Assembly: GCA_021521415.1 (NCBI GenBank) | Contig: JAIQDT010014651.1 | Coordinates: 1 to 64,000, forward strand | DNA from: Bidens hawaiensis | Taxonomy: Eukaryota > Streptophyta > Magnoliopsida > Asterales > Asteraceae | Reading direction: 5' to 3' | Length of the DNA: 64,000 nucleotides | Shown: piece after piece, positions 34,171-46,392 of the stretch | Layout of the letters: each line of letters starts with the position of its first letter | Numbering within the stretch: the first letter of the stretch is position 1 | Position numbers and translations under genes: made by a program | Notes under the pieces: model-generated | Told to the model about the DNA's origin: nothing | The model's database searches: none | Seen by the model: the letters and a program-made list of their open reading frames with translations, nothing else

Positions 34171-35662
34171 AGGCCCCGGTCCCGGTGCCCTACTTGGGTG
34201 TTGGATTTACTCATAAACACAGTTTTAAATATAAGAGTTAATTAAAACTTTCACGGAATATAAAACTTTCAATAAACATTACACATCATTTCATAAACAT
34301 GTCTTAAACAAACATCTTTCTCTTCCATATTAAAACATCATTAATAAATTCTTCATAAGTCTTCGGATGCTAGCTTCATATTCTTCTGCCACGTGCCCTG
34401 CTCAAGCTAGCTTCCTCATCCTACTCACCTGCGTGCATACTAAAAGTCAGCTACGATGAGTAAGTTCTAGTTAGTCATACAATACATGCACTACCTTACT
34501 TATGTGTATCCGAAGACACATATTTCTTTTTTACCCATCATTCATTCATATATATACATACTTTCATACCTTTTTTCTTTAATATTTATACTTATACATT
34601 TTAAAGAGCATTACGCCCTACTTTCCTCGAGTATTATTAGGGCCCGGTTCCCTCTTTCCTCGAGTAATATTATGGCCCGGTTCCCTCTTGCCTAGAATAT
34701 TATTGGGGTTCGGTTCCCTCTTGCCTCGAATATTAATAGGGTTCGGTTTCCTCTTGCCTCGAAAATTATTAGGTTATGGTTCCCTCTTTTATCATACAAC
34801 CATATCTTACCTTTCCTTGGCTTTATAAGTATAAACCTCATTCATACTTTCAATATTTACAATAGCATACATATACCTGTCATACATACTTTCCTTTACA
34901 TACTCATTCCTGACTTACAACACATTATTCTCAATAACAGTACGTGCAATATCCGAAGATCGTTCACATACTGACAAGCATTCATTCATATCATAATTAT
35001 AGCTATCACAACAATCATTATAGCATAAACTTACCATTTAAGGTAAGTGTATTAACATTCACATTAAGTATGCACACAGCCCCGAAAACATAATAAGGAA
35101 TGGGGCTAGAAACTCACATGTCTCCTTTTTCTTTCTGAGTTAATAGTGATTCCCTTCTTTAACTGCGCTCGGCTAACTGTATATCAATTATATGCATTAA
35201 TTAACTAAGCCTAAACACATTATTTAAGTTTCACCAGGAACTATTAAGTCTGGTTTATTCTAATCAAATTCTCAATTCTATTCGAAGGGCACTTGTATTT
35301 GAATAGACTTGTATTATAGACTTGTATTCGAATAGACTTGTATTCAAATAGTCTTGTATTCAAACAAACTTGTATTCGAACATACTTGTATTCGAATTAG
35401 AACTTGTATTCGAATAGAACTTTTATGCGATTGGAACTTGTATTCGAATAGAACTTATATTCAAATGAAGCTTGTAGTGGAATGGAACTTGTATTCGAAT
35501 AGAACTTGAATTCGAATGGAGTGATCAAATAGAATTGTGTGCAAGGGAATTGTATACGATTGAAATTGTATTCGAATAGGATGGTATTCTCCTTTCCTTT
35601 CTTCCTTTCTTTCTTTCCTTTCTAATCGAACCTGGTATGCTTGTATTCGAATGCCAGCCCCA
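34171..35662 (-). repeat. E5 LTR, copy A, reverse strand, truncated
   Basis: Begins with AAGGCCCCGGTCCCGGTGCC, the reverse complement of the LTR end seen at 32373. It carries the minisatellite (34611-34790) and palindromic array (35281-35600) and stops at 35662, where it joins a forward E3-type LTR in mid-sequence. The joint shares TTC with both parents. Compare with the full copy at 38831-41050. Confidence 0.85.
35281..35600 (-). repeat. E5 LTR palindromic array, copy A
   Basis: Units of about 17-20 bp built on CTTGTATTCGAATAG, where TTCGAA is the palindromic core. Degenerate at both ends. Confidence 0.85.
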
Positions 35663-37315
35663 TTCATTAAGGGTTATAATAATCTGGAAATACGATATGG
35701 CTAGTGATAGTTGATTGATACGTGTAATTGTTATACAGTTATTCGTGCCCAGTTAAAGAAAGGAGTTACCATTAACTCTGAGAGGAACCGAGTTCAGGTG
35801 AGTTTCTAGCCCCATGTACTTGTTATATTTTTGGGGTTGTATGCATACTCGATGTGATTAGTTAATTAACTTACCTTAAGTGGTAAGTGTATGCCTTCTA
35901 TGGTTTTATGTATGAATGAATGCATGGAGGTACGTGAAAGATCTTCGGATATTTCATTTACCTCCAGGTAATAGTGTGGTATATTATTGTTTTACGAATG
36001 ATGTATGAATGATATATGAAAGTTATGGAAAGATTAAGTGTATGTGTTTAGCACATAAATTTAAATATAAAAAAAATTAATGTATGGTTGTATGGAGGTA
36101 TGCTTAAAGGGTTGCAGACCCTAATAATATCTGCGAAGGTTACAGGGTTGCATACCCTAACAATATATGCGAAGGTTACATGGTTGCAGACCCTAATAAT
36201 ATCTGCGAAGGTTACAGGGTTGCATACCCTAATAATATATGCAAAGGTTACAGGGTTGCAGGCCCTAATAATATCTGCAAAGGCTATAGGGCGAAATGCT
36301 CTTTAAAACATAGAGATAATTATGTATGTATTAGTAAGATAAAACAAGAAAGTATGAAAGTATGAAAGAAAGAAAGGAGGCACATACGTATGAATGAAAG
36401 AAATGTAACAGGCTAAGTACGTTAAATGTATCTTCGGATACGTATATATGAAGTATGTGAATGTATTGTATGCTTCCTGATTAACTAGAACTCACTCAGC
36501 GTAGCTGACTTTTAGTATACACGTGGGTGAATAGACTGAGACATTTGGCTTGATGGGGACACATGGCATGATCTGAAGAGGCTGGCACCTAAAGATTTGT
36601 CATGATGTTGATACTATATTTTATGTAATGTTTTTAGAAGACAAGTTATGAATGTTTGTAATGTATGGTTGAATTTTATTTGGAATATTGGATTTTAATA
36701 ATATCTATTAAATGATATTGGCCGATAATAATCCTTATTCGTTTTATCGTCACTAGCGGTCCCATATTCAAAAAATTTTGCCCCCAATGGTTCCCTGTTA
36801 AAAATGACTTAGCGACATTATAGTTTTTTCTGAATTTCAAACCAATTTTTTAGGGCTTTTGATCCTTAGGCCGAGTCGATTGGTGTAAAACTTAGTTTGA
36901 AATAGTGCTTCAAAATGACGAAACAATGCTTCAATTCGGGTGTGTGAACTTACAATTAACCAAAATCAAGTCTTTTGGATCATTGTTTCGAGATAAGTTT
37001 TACACCAATAGACTCGTATCCTCCTAACGATCAAAAGTCCTAAAACATTGGTTTGAAATTCAGAAAAAACTATAACGTCGTTAAGTCATTTTTAACGGGG
37101 GACCATTGGGGGCCAACTTTTTTGAATTTGGGACCGCCACCAGCGATAAAACGAATAGGGATTATTATTGGCCAATACCATTTAATAGGGATTATTAAAA
37201 TCCAATATTCCATTTTATTATTATTCCGCGAAAGTTTTAATTCACTCTGATATTTAAAACTGTGTTTATGAGTAAACCCAGCGTCCAAGTAGGGCACTTG
37301 GATCGGGGCCTTACA
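35663..37315 (+). repeat. Duplicate of E3 LTR (forward, 5'-truncated), with foldback insertion
   Basis: Matches E3 from 21421 to 21944 and then 31781 to 32373, without any trace of E4. It ends GGGGCCTTACA at 37315 followed by the same AACTGAACTA flank as E3. Interrupted at 36682-37211 by a foldback element. The minisatellite at 36105-36295 has more units than the E3 copy. Confidence 0.87.
36682..37211. mobile_element. Foldback MITE, MULE-like, about 530 bp
   Basis: Starts GGAATATTGG and ends CCAATATTCC. The two halves are inverted repeats over most of the length, including CTTAGCGACATTATAG against CTATAACGTCGTTAAG. Flanks ATTTTATTT and ATTTTATTA match 8 of 9. The matching place in E3 (about 32275) is uninterrupted and reads ATTTTATTA once, so a 9-bp target duplication with one later change is likely. 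Long TIRs plus a 9-bp duplication fit a Mutator-like nonautonomous element. Confidence 0.82.
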
Positions 37316-38830
37316 ACTGAACTAGATTAACTTGAGAAGCCATATTTTTTAATGGTTCGTTTTTCAAAAAGTGTCAGCTTGTTTTGGGTCAAAACGTGTT
37401 CTGACATAAATGGATTTGGGGAAACTATTTGAGGTAATTTGAGCTTTTCACCTATATTTCATACGTTCTTAAAAGTTTTTTCTTTTAAAAAAAATATTGT
37501 TAAATGGGTCGTGTGGACACGAACCCACTAATCATATCATAAAACTTACCCGAACACGATATTCATACCATACAATGTTGACTTTGTGAAGGTCAATCAT
37601 GTTTTCTGGATAATTATGACTATTTTGGTGAAATATATTTTTTAGTGTGGTTAACCAAGTTTGGGTCAAAGTTGGTGAACAACCCTATGTGTAATTCATA
37701 TTTGGTTCTAATTCTAGCCAAGTTTGGGCCAACCTTCACAAGTCATTTTTGAGCGAGCGCTGAGCTTTTTTAAACAACCGTCAAACCTGTTTAGCCCATT
37801 TTTAGCTAATTGCTTGATTTTGGATGTTCGGACCCCAAGAAAGTAGAAACATAACTGCGCATGATATGTGGGTTGCTGCACAGAAGGGCCAAAGGATCGC
37901 AGAATCAAAGTTTCCATCAACATCACTTAATGTTGAAGTTTAATTACATGGTTGCCCCTGTTGCAATGATAAAAGAGGGTTTTGATGATGATGCTTGGAT
38001 TGTTAAGTAACACAAAAGGTTTGACTTTAAACATATACTAATAAGACTTTATTATGAAAAATATTTTTTGAAATGTTAGGGGTTTTTAATTAAAATATGA
38101 TGAAAATAAAGTGTAAATATTCGTAGATGAGTATAATGTTCTAGGTTGTGTATAATCTGGATTAAATTGTATAATTTGTAGAAGATGATCCTATACTTTT
38201 TTGTTTACCAGTATTGTTTTTATCAGTTTATTGTGTTTTCAAAATTGCGCACATGAAATAGTTATCTTTAAAAGGTATTGATAGGCATTTTGAATAGGAA
38301 ATGTCAAACAACTTATATTGTGGTTTTACTCTTTTATGATAATTGGATCGTAGACTATAGATGAATTTTGTAGTTTATGAATAAAGTATAAAAATAAAAC
38401 ACGGCTATATATAATAAAAGTCATAATAGAAAACTCCATTATAGAACAAGGTTTGTAAATTGTCATAGTTCTAAAAGAAGTATGACGGGTTGAAGATATA
38501 GTGGGGACAAGCTGGTATAAACGTGTTAAACTAACTTGTGCATATTGGCAAAGGTTTGGATTGTTATGGTACCAACCGAATCAACGATGTATTCCTGCCG
38601 CAACGCGCGGTCACGTTTACTAGTTATATTATTGTGCAATTAATTCTCCATTATCAATTCATCCATAACTAAGAACATTAAATGCTTTTAATCCGACAAC
38701 CTTTCATCTCCCCTTTTATTGATCTGCTCTTCTTTTTTTCTTGTGATTATAACATTCAATGATTTGAATTGAAGACACGACTTTAGATATACATCATCGT
38801 CTCGCTATATATATATATATATATTCGTCT
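37316..38830. other. Spacer B, duplicate of spacer A
   Basis: Matches 32374 to about 33890 and then lacks the 33895-34185 part, joining the reverse LTR at a TA microsatellite (38806-38822). The Helitron-like end recurs at 38598-38624. No intact gene. Confidence 0.8.
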
Positions 38831-41050
38831 CGCTACTTGGGTGTTGGATTTACTCATAAACGCAGTTCTAAATATCATAGTTAATTAAAACTTTCACGGA
38901 ATATAAAACTTTCAATAAACATTATACATCATTTCATAAACATGTCTTAAACAAACATCTTTTCTCTTTCATATTAAAACATCATTCATAAATTCTTCAT
39001 AAGTCTTCGGATGCTAGCTTCTTATTCTTTTGCAACGTACCCTCCTCAAGTTAGCCGCCTCATCCTACTCACCTGCGTGCATACTAAAAGTCAGCTACGT
39101 TGAGTGACTTCTAGTTAATCATACAATACATTCACTACCTTACTTATGTTTATCCGAAGACACATATTTCTTTCCTTACCCATCATTCATTCATATATGT
39201 ACATACTTTCATACCTTCTTTCTTTAATATTCATACTTATACGTTTTAAAGTGCATTACGCCCTACTTTCTTCGAGTATTATTAGGGCTCGGTTCCCTCT
39301 TTCCTCGAGTACTATTAGGGCCCGGTTCCCTCTTGCCTCAAATATTATTAGGGTTCGGTTCCCTCTTGCCTCGAATATTATTAGGTTCCGGTTCCCACTT
39401 GTACCATATAACCATATCTTACCTTTCCTTGTCTTTATAAGTATAAACCTCATTCATACTTTCAATATTTACAATAGCATACATATACCATTCATACATA
39501 CTTTCCTTTACATATTCATTCCTTACTTAGAACATATTATTCTCTTTGACAGTACGTGCAATATTCGAAGATCGTTCACGTACCGACAAGCATTCATTCA
39601 TATCATAATTATAGCTATCACAACAATCATTATAGCATACACTTACCATTTAAAGTAAGTGTATTAACATTCACATTGAGTATGCACACAACCCAGAAAA
39701 CATAACAAGGAATAGGGCTAGAAACTCACCTGTCTCCTTTTTCTTTTTGAGTTGATAATGATTCCTTTCTTTAACTGGGCTCGGCTATATGTATATCAAT
39801 TATATGTATTAATTAACTAACCCTCAACACATTATTTAAGTATCACCAGGAACTATTAAGTCTGGTTTAATCTAATCAAATTCTCAGTTCCATTCAAAGG
39901 GCACTTGTATTTGAATAGACTTGTATTATAGACTTGTATTCGAATAGACTTGTATTCGAACAGACTTGTATTCTATTCAGAACTTGTATTCGAACATACT
40001 TGTATTCGAATAAAACTTGTATGCGATTGGAACTTGTATTCGAATAGAACTTGTATTCAAATGAAGTTTATCGTCAAATGGAACTTGTATTTGAATAGAA
40101 CTTGTATTCGAATGGAGTATTCTAATAGAATTGTGTTCTAGGGTATTGTATTGGATTGAAATTGTATTCGAACAAGAATGTATTCGAATAGGATGGTATT
40201 CTCCATTTCTTTCTTTGCTTTCTTTTTTTACATGGAATGCTTGTATTCGAATGTCAGCCCCATTCGAATACACCCACATTCGAATACACCCACTGTGATC
40301 TTGTATTCGAATGGTAGCCCCATTCGAATATACCCACTGTAGGTTGTCCATACCATTATTATCATTATCACTATAAATATATTAATACCCAATCTCCTAT
40401 CATAGTATAATATCACCTTTTAAGCATTTCCACTTCCATTTTCGACTAAGATCTAGTCCGTTTCTCCATAAAGCTTGAACCTTTATTGGTTTTAACATAT
40501 TTAAGCTAGATCTAGGGTTTCTAAGTCAACCTTATTTACTAGCGAGTTCATTAAGTCCACTTTTAACATCAAGTTTACATTTTTATAATGTAACAATACC
40601 CGATTTGCTCTAGTACCAAGTCTTAAGGCAACCGTTCATAAAAATATAATCTTTATGTGTAAAGAACGTAACTTTTTCACGCTTATGAGCTACAGATAGG
40701 CTTCAACATACACTATGGTCTTACTCTCGCTTGTATAGCCGAGGTCTAAGAGAATCTAGGCTCGATTCTCGGATTCTTGACTCACGGTCGTAAGGAGGTT
40801 TATGCTTGAGAGTGTTTGAGTGTGTAGGAGGCTAGGAGATAAGAATGAGGGTTTTAGGGTTTTAAGGAGGTTTAAGGAGTATTTATTCTCCTTTAAGCCC
40901 ATGGACCTAAGGTCCATCACCATCCCTTATTCCATCATTTTATTAATCAAGTCCACACTCTATTATTTTATTTAACATGATTAAATATTAACACACTTTT
41001 AAACAAACGCATTTCATTTTATGTAATATTATCAAAAGTAGGATGTTACA
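38831..41050 (-). repeat. E5 LTR, copy B, reverse strand, nearly full length
   Basis: Runs from CTACTTGGGTGTTGG to the LTR start at 41050 (minus strand TGTAACATCCTAC). It lacks only the terminal 20 or so bases of the LTR end. It includes the minisatellite (39251-39400) and the palindromic array (39895-40335). No polypurine tract follows 41050 and no primer site lies at the other end, so it is a solo LTR. Confidence 0.85.
39895..40335 (-). repeat. E5 LTR palindromic array, copy B
   Basis: About 20 units of CTTGTATTCGAATAGAA type, with AATACACCCAC variants at the far end. More units remain here than in copy A. Confidence 0.87.
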
Positions 41051-41885
41051 TATGTTTTTGCCTTACTTTCCCCGAAATCACTATGGGTTACGATATATTG
41101 GTTCAGTTACATAAATTTGGTTCTTTTGAGCCATCAAATAGTTATTTTGGTTAGCCTTTTGTATTGTTTTCATTTAACCTTTGTGTGAAGTTAATTTTGG
41201 ATTATAAATTTATGATTAATAATTTTTTTGGTTAATTTGCAGAAGTTCAAAGATAAATTTGTGGAGCCATTAGCTATTTTCTTACGTATTTTAATAATTT
41301 TGTTTATTTCTTATTCAAGGTGTAAATTGTATTTTTTTTCATGTATATATCTATTCAAGACTGCAGCTTTAAGCTCCACCTATTCACTTTGCAGTCATTT
41401 TAGGTCTTGGCTGAGTCACTTTAACTCTTTGATGAATTCTTGACGATTTTGGTCATACAAGAAATGAGTCATGCCATGAGTCACTTTAACTCTTTGATGA
41501 ATTCTTGACGCTTTTGGTCATACAAGAAATGAGTCACGACATGAATGTAAAATTTTAAGACATGTTGGGTTGCTTAACAGGTCACAATACGCATAATTTG
41601 TGTAATGGGCATGTTGAAACTCATATGTTCTAAGTCAACATGTCCACCTGTGATTTTAGTAAGACAGGTACCTTCTATTTTGTTCTTAAGATAGTTTTAG
41701 TGTTTTAAGAATTAGGAGACTGTTTCATGTAATTCATTAACGTGTCAAAGTTAACGCATATTAAAAAAACATGTCTATCAATATATATGAAAATCTTATT
41801 ATCTTAGATTCTAGGAAAGAGTAGATTTGTGGAAATAGTTTGTATTCCAAATACAAATACACCTCAAGTTGGGTTGCAACCACAT
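41051..41885. other. Host DNA upstream of E6
   Basis: No gene recognised with confidence. An acceptor-like TTAATTTGCAG precedes an open stretch at 41242-41275 (KFKDKFVEPLA) that I cannot assign. A 65-bp unit with GAGTCACTTTAACTC is tandemly duplicated at 41413-41545. Confidence 0.5.
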
Positions 41886-41890
41886 GTTCT

Positions 41891-42038
41891 TGTAACATTT
41901 CTTTTTTTTTTTTCGTTTTGTAATCGTGACCCGATCCAATCCATACCCGGGTTCGTATTCGGAAAATTTTTAATAAAATCTCATTTTGTTTAAGTTTTAA
42001 TCTTTATTTATGTGTATTATATATTCTTATATATATAT

Positions 42039-42078
<40 letters not shown>

Positions 42079-44056
42079 TTAATATGCAAAAAAGACCATA
42101 AACTATCTTATTAACCACTCTTGCACCCACCACCGTAGAACAGGGACCAGATTGCAAATAATAACCAAAATTTATTTCCCTCCTCTCTCTCCCTCTCACC
42201 GATGGCCATAGCCCCCATCCCCCATTTCTTGAGCCGTAATTTACAGGCTAAATCACGTAATTGATTCTGTAAACCTTTTGCTAACCCAAATCGCGTCCAC
42301 CGATGTTTTTAATTATATAATGTATTACAAATTGACAGCGAATTTCATAAATATAGACCCGCAGCTCTTTTGACGTTGTAAAACTATTAATACCCAACCT
42401 CGTTTCAATTAAACTTGCACACACATCCCTCATAGCATCATGAAACAAAGCCCTAACTCAATTTTTACATTCAAAACCGTCAAATACCCGTTTAAGATCA
42501 AAACAGAGCCGCGCCTTCTTGTTCTTCGTTCCCCGTTAATTCGTCACCATAACAGGTAATTAAATAGTGCTTCATGGTCGCCTATAACCAATTAAGAATA
42601 ACCAAACTCAATTTAATCAATATATGAAAGAATTGGACATTTTAAATTCTAGGGTTCATGGATGAAATTGGATTTTGCGGTTAACTACTTATATTTAAGC
42701 AAACTGATACTTCTGAAAAATAAACACACCAACCCAATGGCTGGTGTGTGTACTGTTAACACTTTGGAAGCGGTCCAGGCGCGGGTTCGAGCCCCCTGGA
42801 CCCGGTTTTTGTTATTTATTTTTGTTAAATCCTTTTAATCACTTTTATTTTTATGTTTACATATATACAACAACGAATAAACATTGTTTTAATGAACTGA
42901 ACCCTGAAACAACTCTTTTCTTCTCGTAATTATGTGTGTGTGTGTGTTTGTATATATATATATATATATGACTATTTACTTTACACACATATATAAATAA
43001 GATATATATATACATTCTTTTTAAGAGTCTCGTTAACAAACCAAATTAGATTATTAGATATTCAAATATTTCGTTTAACTTTCCGCTAATATGTAATGTT
43101 ATTTATTCTACTACTCAAACTTAAATTCAAATCAATAATTATGGTAATTAACTAATATTAATAATAATAATAATAATAATAACAACGTTTATAATCACAC
43201 AACCGTATGAATATAAGACTAATTACATATTAATAACCTTATCGAAACCCAAGATCCGTCATTTTATTTTGTCATTTTATATTTAACTCACTCTACACAT
43301 TAACAACTAGGAATAATTGTCGGCTAACCTCGAGGAAATTCAACGTTTTCATCTTAGCTTTTTTTTATTATCTCGTCCTCGCTTATCCTACTCTATAAGG
43401 TAAGTAAATATGCATCCCCTGTTTTACCGTTTTACACTTTTGGAGGCGTTATGCGTTCAAAATCAACTTATTGTTTTCGCTACAATTCTGTTATATGCAT
43501 AATTGTAATTGCTCGATTAGTTTCTACGTGCGAATATGACTATGTATTTATTTTATGTTCGTTGGTACCTCATCCTCATCCTCATTCTCATTAGTATGAT
43601 CAACGCCGTCGAAGTAAACCGTTATCAATGCGATTCAGTTGAAAAGACAACTTCTATTTATTGTTTACAAGTTGTAGTAATTTACGATTATTCCATGGAA
43701 TTGTCATTTTAGTATCATATGTATTTCCAAAACTGTGGTTTACTTGCTCAACGTTATGTTGACAAAAATATATATTTTCATCCATGACGCATGTAGATTT
43801 ATTGGAAGAATCAAGTATTGGAGTTTAGATGATACCTTAAGTTTCTTTGATAAATGAAGAACACATTTATTTTAAGTTATTTATGATTTGAATATTTATT
43901 TGTAACGGTATTTTTGACACAATGTTTGTGCTTTTTAAATTTGATATATGAATGAATAATTTAGATATTGACACTTGTATTTCATTTAGTGTCTTCTGAG
44001 CTATGATACAATATTGTCGCGCCCTGACATGTTCCGCCGTAGGTTGGGGTGTGACA
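41891..44056 (+). repeat. E6 5' LTR (2,166 bp)
   Basis: Starts TGTAACATTTC and ends GGGGTGTGACA. It contains a compound TA/TG/GA microsatellite (42030-42079), which is the uninterrupted counterpart of the MITE insertion site in the 3' LTR, a tRNA-like hairpin (42738-42808) and AAT repeats (43163-43182). The tract CTCATCCTCATCCTCA near 43570 recurs in the 3' LTR. Confidence 0.92.
42738..42808 (+). ncRNA. tRNA-like segment with Pol III B-box hairpin in LTR
   Basis: An A-box-like TGGCTGGTGTG is followed about 35 bases later by GGTTCGAGCCCC, a close B-box match. It sits in the loop of a perfect 8-bp stem GGTCCAGG/CCTGGACC. The counterpart in the 3' LTR is 51449-51519. Likely a tRNA-derived or SINE-derived relic; there is no anticodon arm or acceptor stem, so it is not a functional tRNA gene. 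No evidence of transcription. Confidence 0.4.
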
Positions 44057-44058
44057 GA

Positions 44059-44072
44059 TTGGTATCCAAGCC
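44059..44072 (+). promoter_or_regulatory. E6 primer binding site, degenerate
   Basis: TTGGTATCCAAGCC two bases after the LTR end. It matches the initiator Met-tRNA type site except at two central positions. Confidence 0.7.
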
Positions 44073-44257
44073 GAAGGCTATAAGATAGGTGGTTAGACGT
44101 AACGACTTTTTAGCATTCTTAGGGTCTGTATACGTGTTCCTATTTGTGCACCCTACTTTATTAAAATTTTTGTACATTGCTTAGTATATTTATATTGTTC
44201 ATCATATACAATGGTACATAAAAGCACACATTTATTCTGATGCTGTGCCTCACTCAA

Positions 44258-44294
<37 letters not shown>

Positions 44295-44990
44295 TATTTA
44301 AACTTTAGGACGATTTTTATTCGGGAAATTCCTTAAGAAATCCCACCTTTTACTCCCCTCTCCTTGAGGATGATTCGTGGGACGGATATGTAGTAAACTG
44401 TAAGAGGGACGCAATCGGCATTAATCTCAATCAACCGCGGACCCGGTTGCCTTCCTGGAGTGTTCGGTAAGGGGGTGAAACTTATTAAGCCAAAGCATAT
44501 TAAGCCAAACGTACCCGAATCCACTATCCTCATTGTATCAAACGTGGTCATGTGACGATCACATCCTTAATTTATAACCGAATTCAAGGTGATTCGTGGG
44601 CAAACTCGGTTTTTTCATATTTTTTTGTTGAACGGATGGATGAAGTATATAATGGGGTGGTTCCCGTACTACTTCAACCATCTACCTCAACACCCCCTCA
44701 AATTCGATTTTCGATTGATTTTGTTTATTTGGTGTTTGATATTTTTCATTTGTTGGAAGGACCCATGGTGATTCATGAAGCCCTAACCAATAAATGAACC
44801 CATTTACATTTTAAGATGTGTTTTCATAATATTAAAAATGACAAGACTTGTATAATCAAAAACTTTCCCTAAGTAATGAAATTCCAACCTCAAACACAAT
44901 CTCAACCTCAATTCACAATTATTATATTGCGACATTTACCCGAGTCTTACGAACTCTACACCTTTTACCCCTACAGTATGTCTTCTCGCC
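44073..44990 (+). other. E6 leader
   Basis: Noncoding as far as I can see, with an ATA microsatellite (44258-44294). Short open frames at 44552-44797 and 44848-45051 show no recognisable domain; gag-like sequence is first clear near 45032. Confidence 0.6.
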
Positions 44991-45031
44991 TCATCAACCG
45001 CAACCATCGCGTCTGAAGCTCTGGCCGTGGC

Positions 45032-46380
45032 ATGTCGGCCCGCATTGCTAAGCGCATCGTGGTAGCTCTCCCAACGATTATCTCTCAATTGCAAACTGTG
45101 AATGCTTCTACATCATCCACAACTCCGAACCCAATTGCTTGCTCCATCAAGCAATTCAAGAGTGCTAATCCGCCCGAATACTTCGGTATCGACGGTGCTA
45201 CCATTCTCCTCCAATGATTCGAAGAAATGGAGAGCGTGTTCCTCCATTGTGAATGTCCCGAGGACAATAAAACCACTTACGCCTCGAGCGTACTCAAGAA
45301 GAATGCCTTCAATTGGTGGAATGGCGAGAAGCGCACGCTTGGCCCTGAGGTTTCCATGGCCTTGCAATGGGATGACCTCAAGAAACTCATGCTCAAGAAT
45401 TTTTGCCGGAAACATGAGCTTCAGAAGTTGGAAGAGCAGTTATGAAATTTGAAACAAAAAAGTGGTAATGACACCATCTACAAAGATCATTTCCATGAAC
45501 TGAGCCTTCTCATTCCTCACATGGTCACTCCCCTTTAACGTTCAATCGACAAGTACATCTCGGGTTTGGCTATGGAATCCAAGATTCCGTCCTAAGTCGT
45601 GACCCTCAAACCCTCCATAATGCCATCACCTTAGCCGGTACCCTCACCAAGAACCATGTTAAGGCTGAGACCTTGACGCGGAAGAGTTCTAAGAAACCCA
45701 ATGATAAGCCCACGACCAAGCCCACTAAGGAATCTAAGCCCGAATCCTCTAAGCCTGAATCCTCGAAGAATAACAACCATAACAACTCATCCCACTACAA
45801 CAACAACAAGAGAAATCCCAACTCCCAAAATTATGTCTTAGCCCAATCACAAGCCCAACAAGCCCCTCCATACAAGAAGCCATACACCGGCCCACACCCG
45901 TATTGCAACACTTGCCAACACCACCGCCCGGCCTAAGCCACTTGTCGGGTGTGCACCAATTGCCACCGATTCGGCCACCTCACCCAATATTGTCGAGAAG
46001 CACCTAGTGTGTAAGCCACTCCACAGCGGTTCGCACCATCAAACCAACCCAACCGAGACATCCCTCGTGCTCCAATCATTAACCCCGTTAGGACTTGCTA
46101 CAATTCCGGTGACCCAAATCATCTCCGTAAGGCGTGCCCTCGACTCGCTCAAGCCCACCAAGCCTATGTTTCACCACAACCTTACTACACTTCCCAAGCC
46201 TATCAAGTACAAACTTATCAACCCCAAGTACCCCAACTGATGGCTCCTCCAACTCTTCAAGCCCAACCCATGGTTATGCAAGCCTATCAAGCTCCAACAC
46301 CTCAAGCTTCGACTTCTCAAACCCAAGCACCTCGAGGAACTCAAGGACAAGATTTCACCATCAATGCTCATCAAGCCTGA
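45032..46380 (+). pseudogene. E6 gag/nucleocapsid, broken
   Basis: The capsid-like part reads IKQFKSANPPEYFG, then after a stop MESVFLHCECPEDNK, FNWWNGEKRT and WDDLKKLMLKNF, stopping near 45445. A lysine/proline/asparagine-rich spacer follows (45673-45930). Zinc knuckles follow: CTNCHRFGHLTQYC (45955-45996) and a degenerate CYNSGDPNHLRKAC (about 46098-46140). A proline/glutamine-rich tail leads to protease. At least four frame breaks. Confidence 0.85.
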
Positions 46381-46392
46381 AACTCGAATGAT

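Noticed and set aside
33963..34241. 92-codon frame as a complete gene
   Set aside because: The frame runs over a donor-like splice site into the reverse LTR; at most a first exon, product unknown.
42784..42795. Possible functional tRNA gene
   Set aside because: Only a T-arm-like hairpin and a weak A box; no acceptor stem or anticodon arm. Reported as tRNA-like relic instead.
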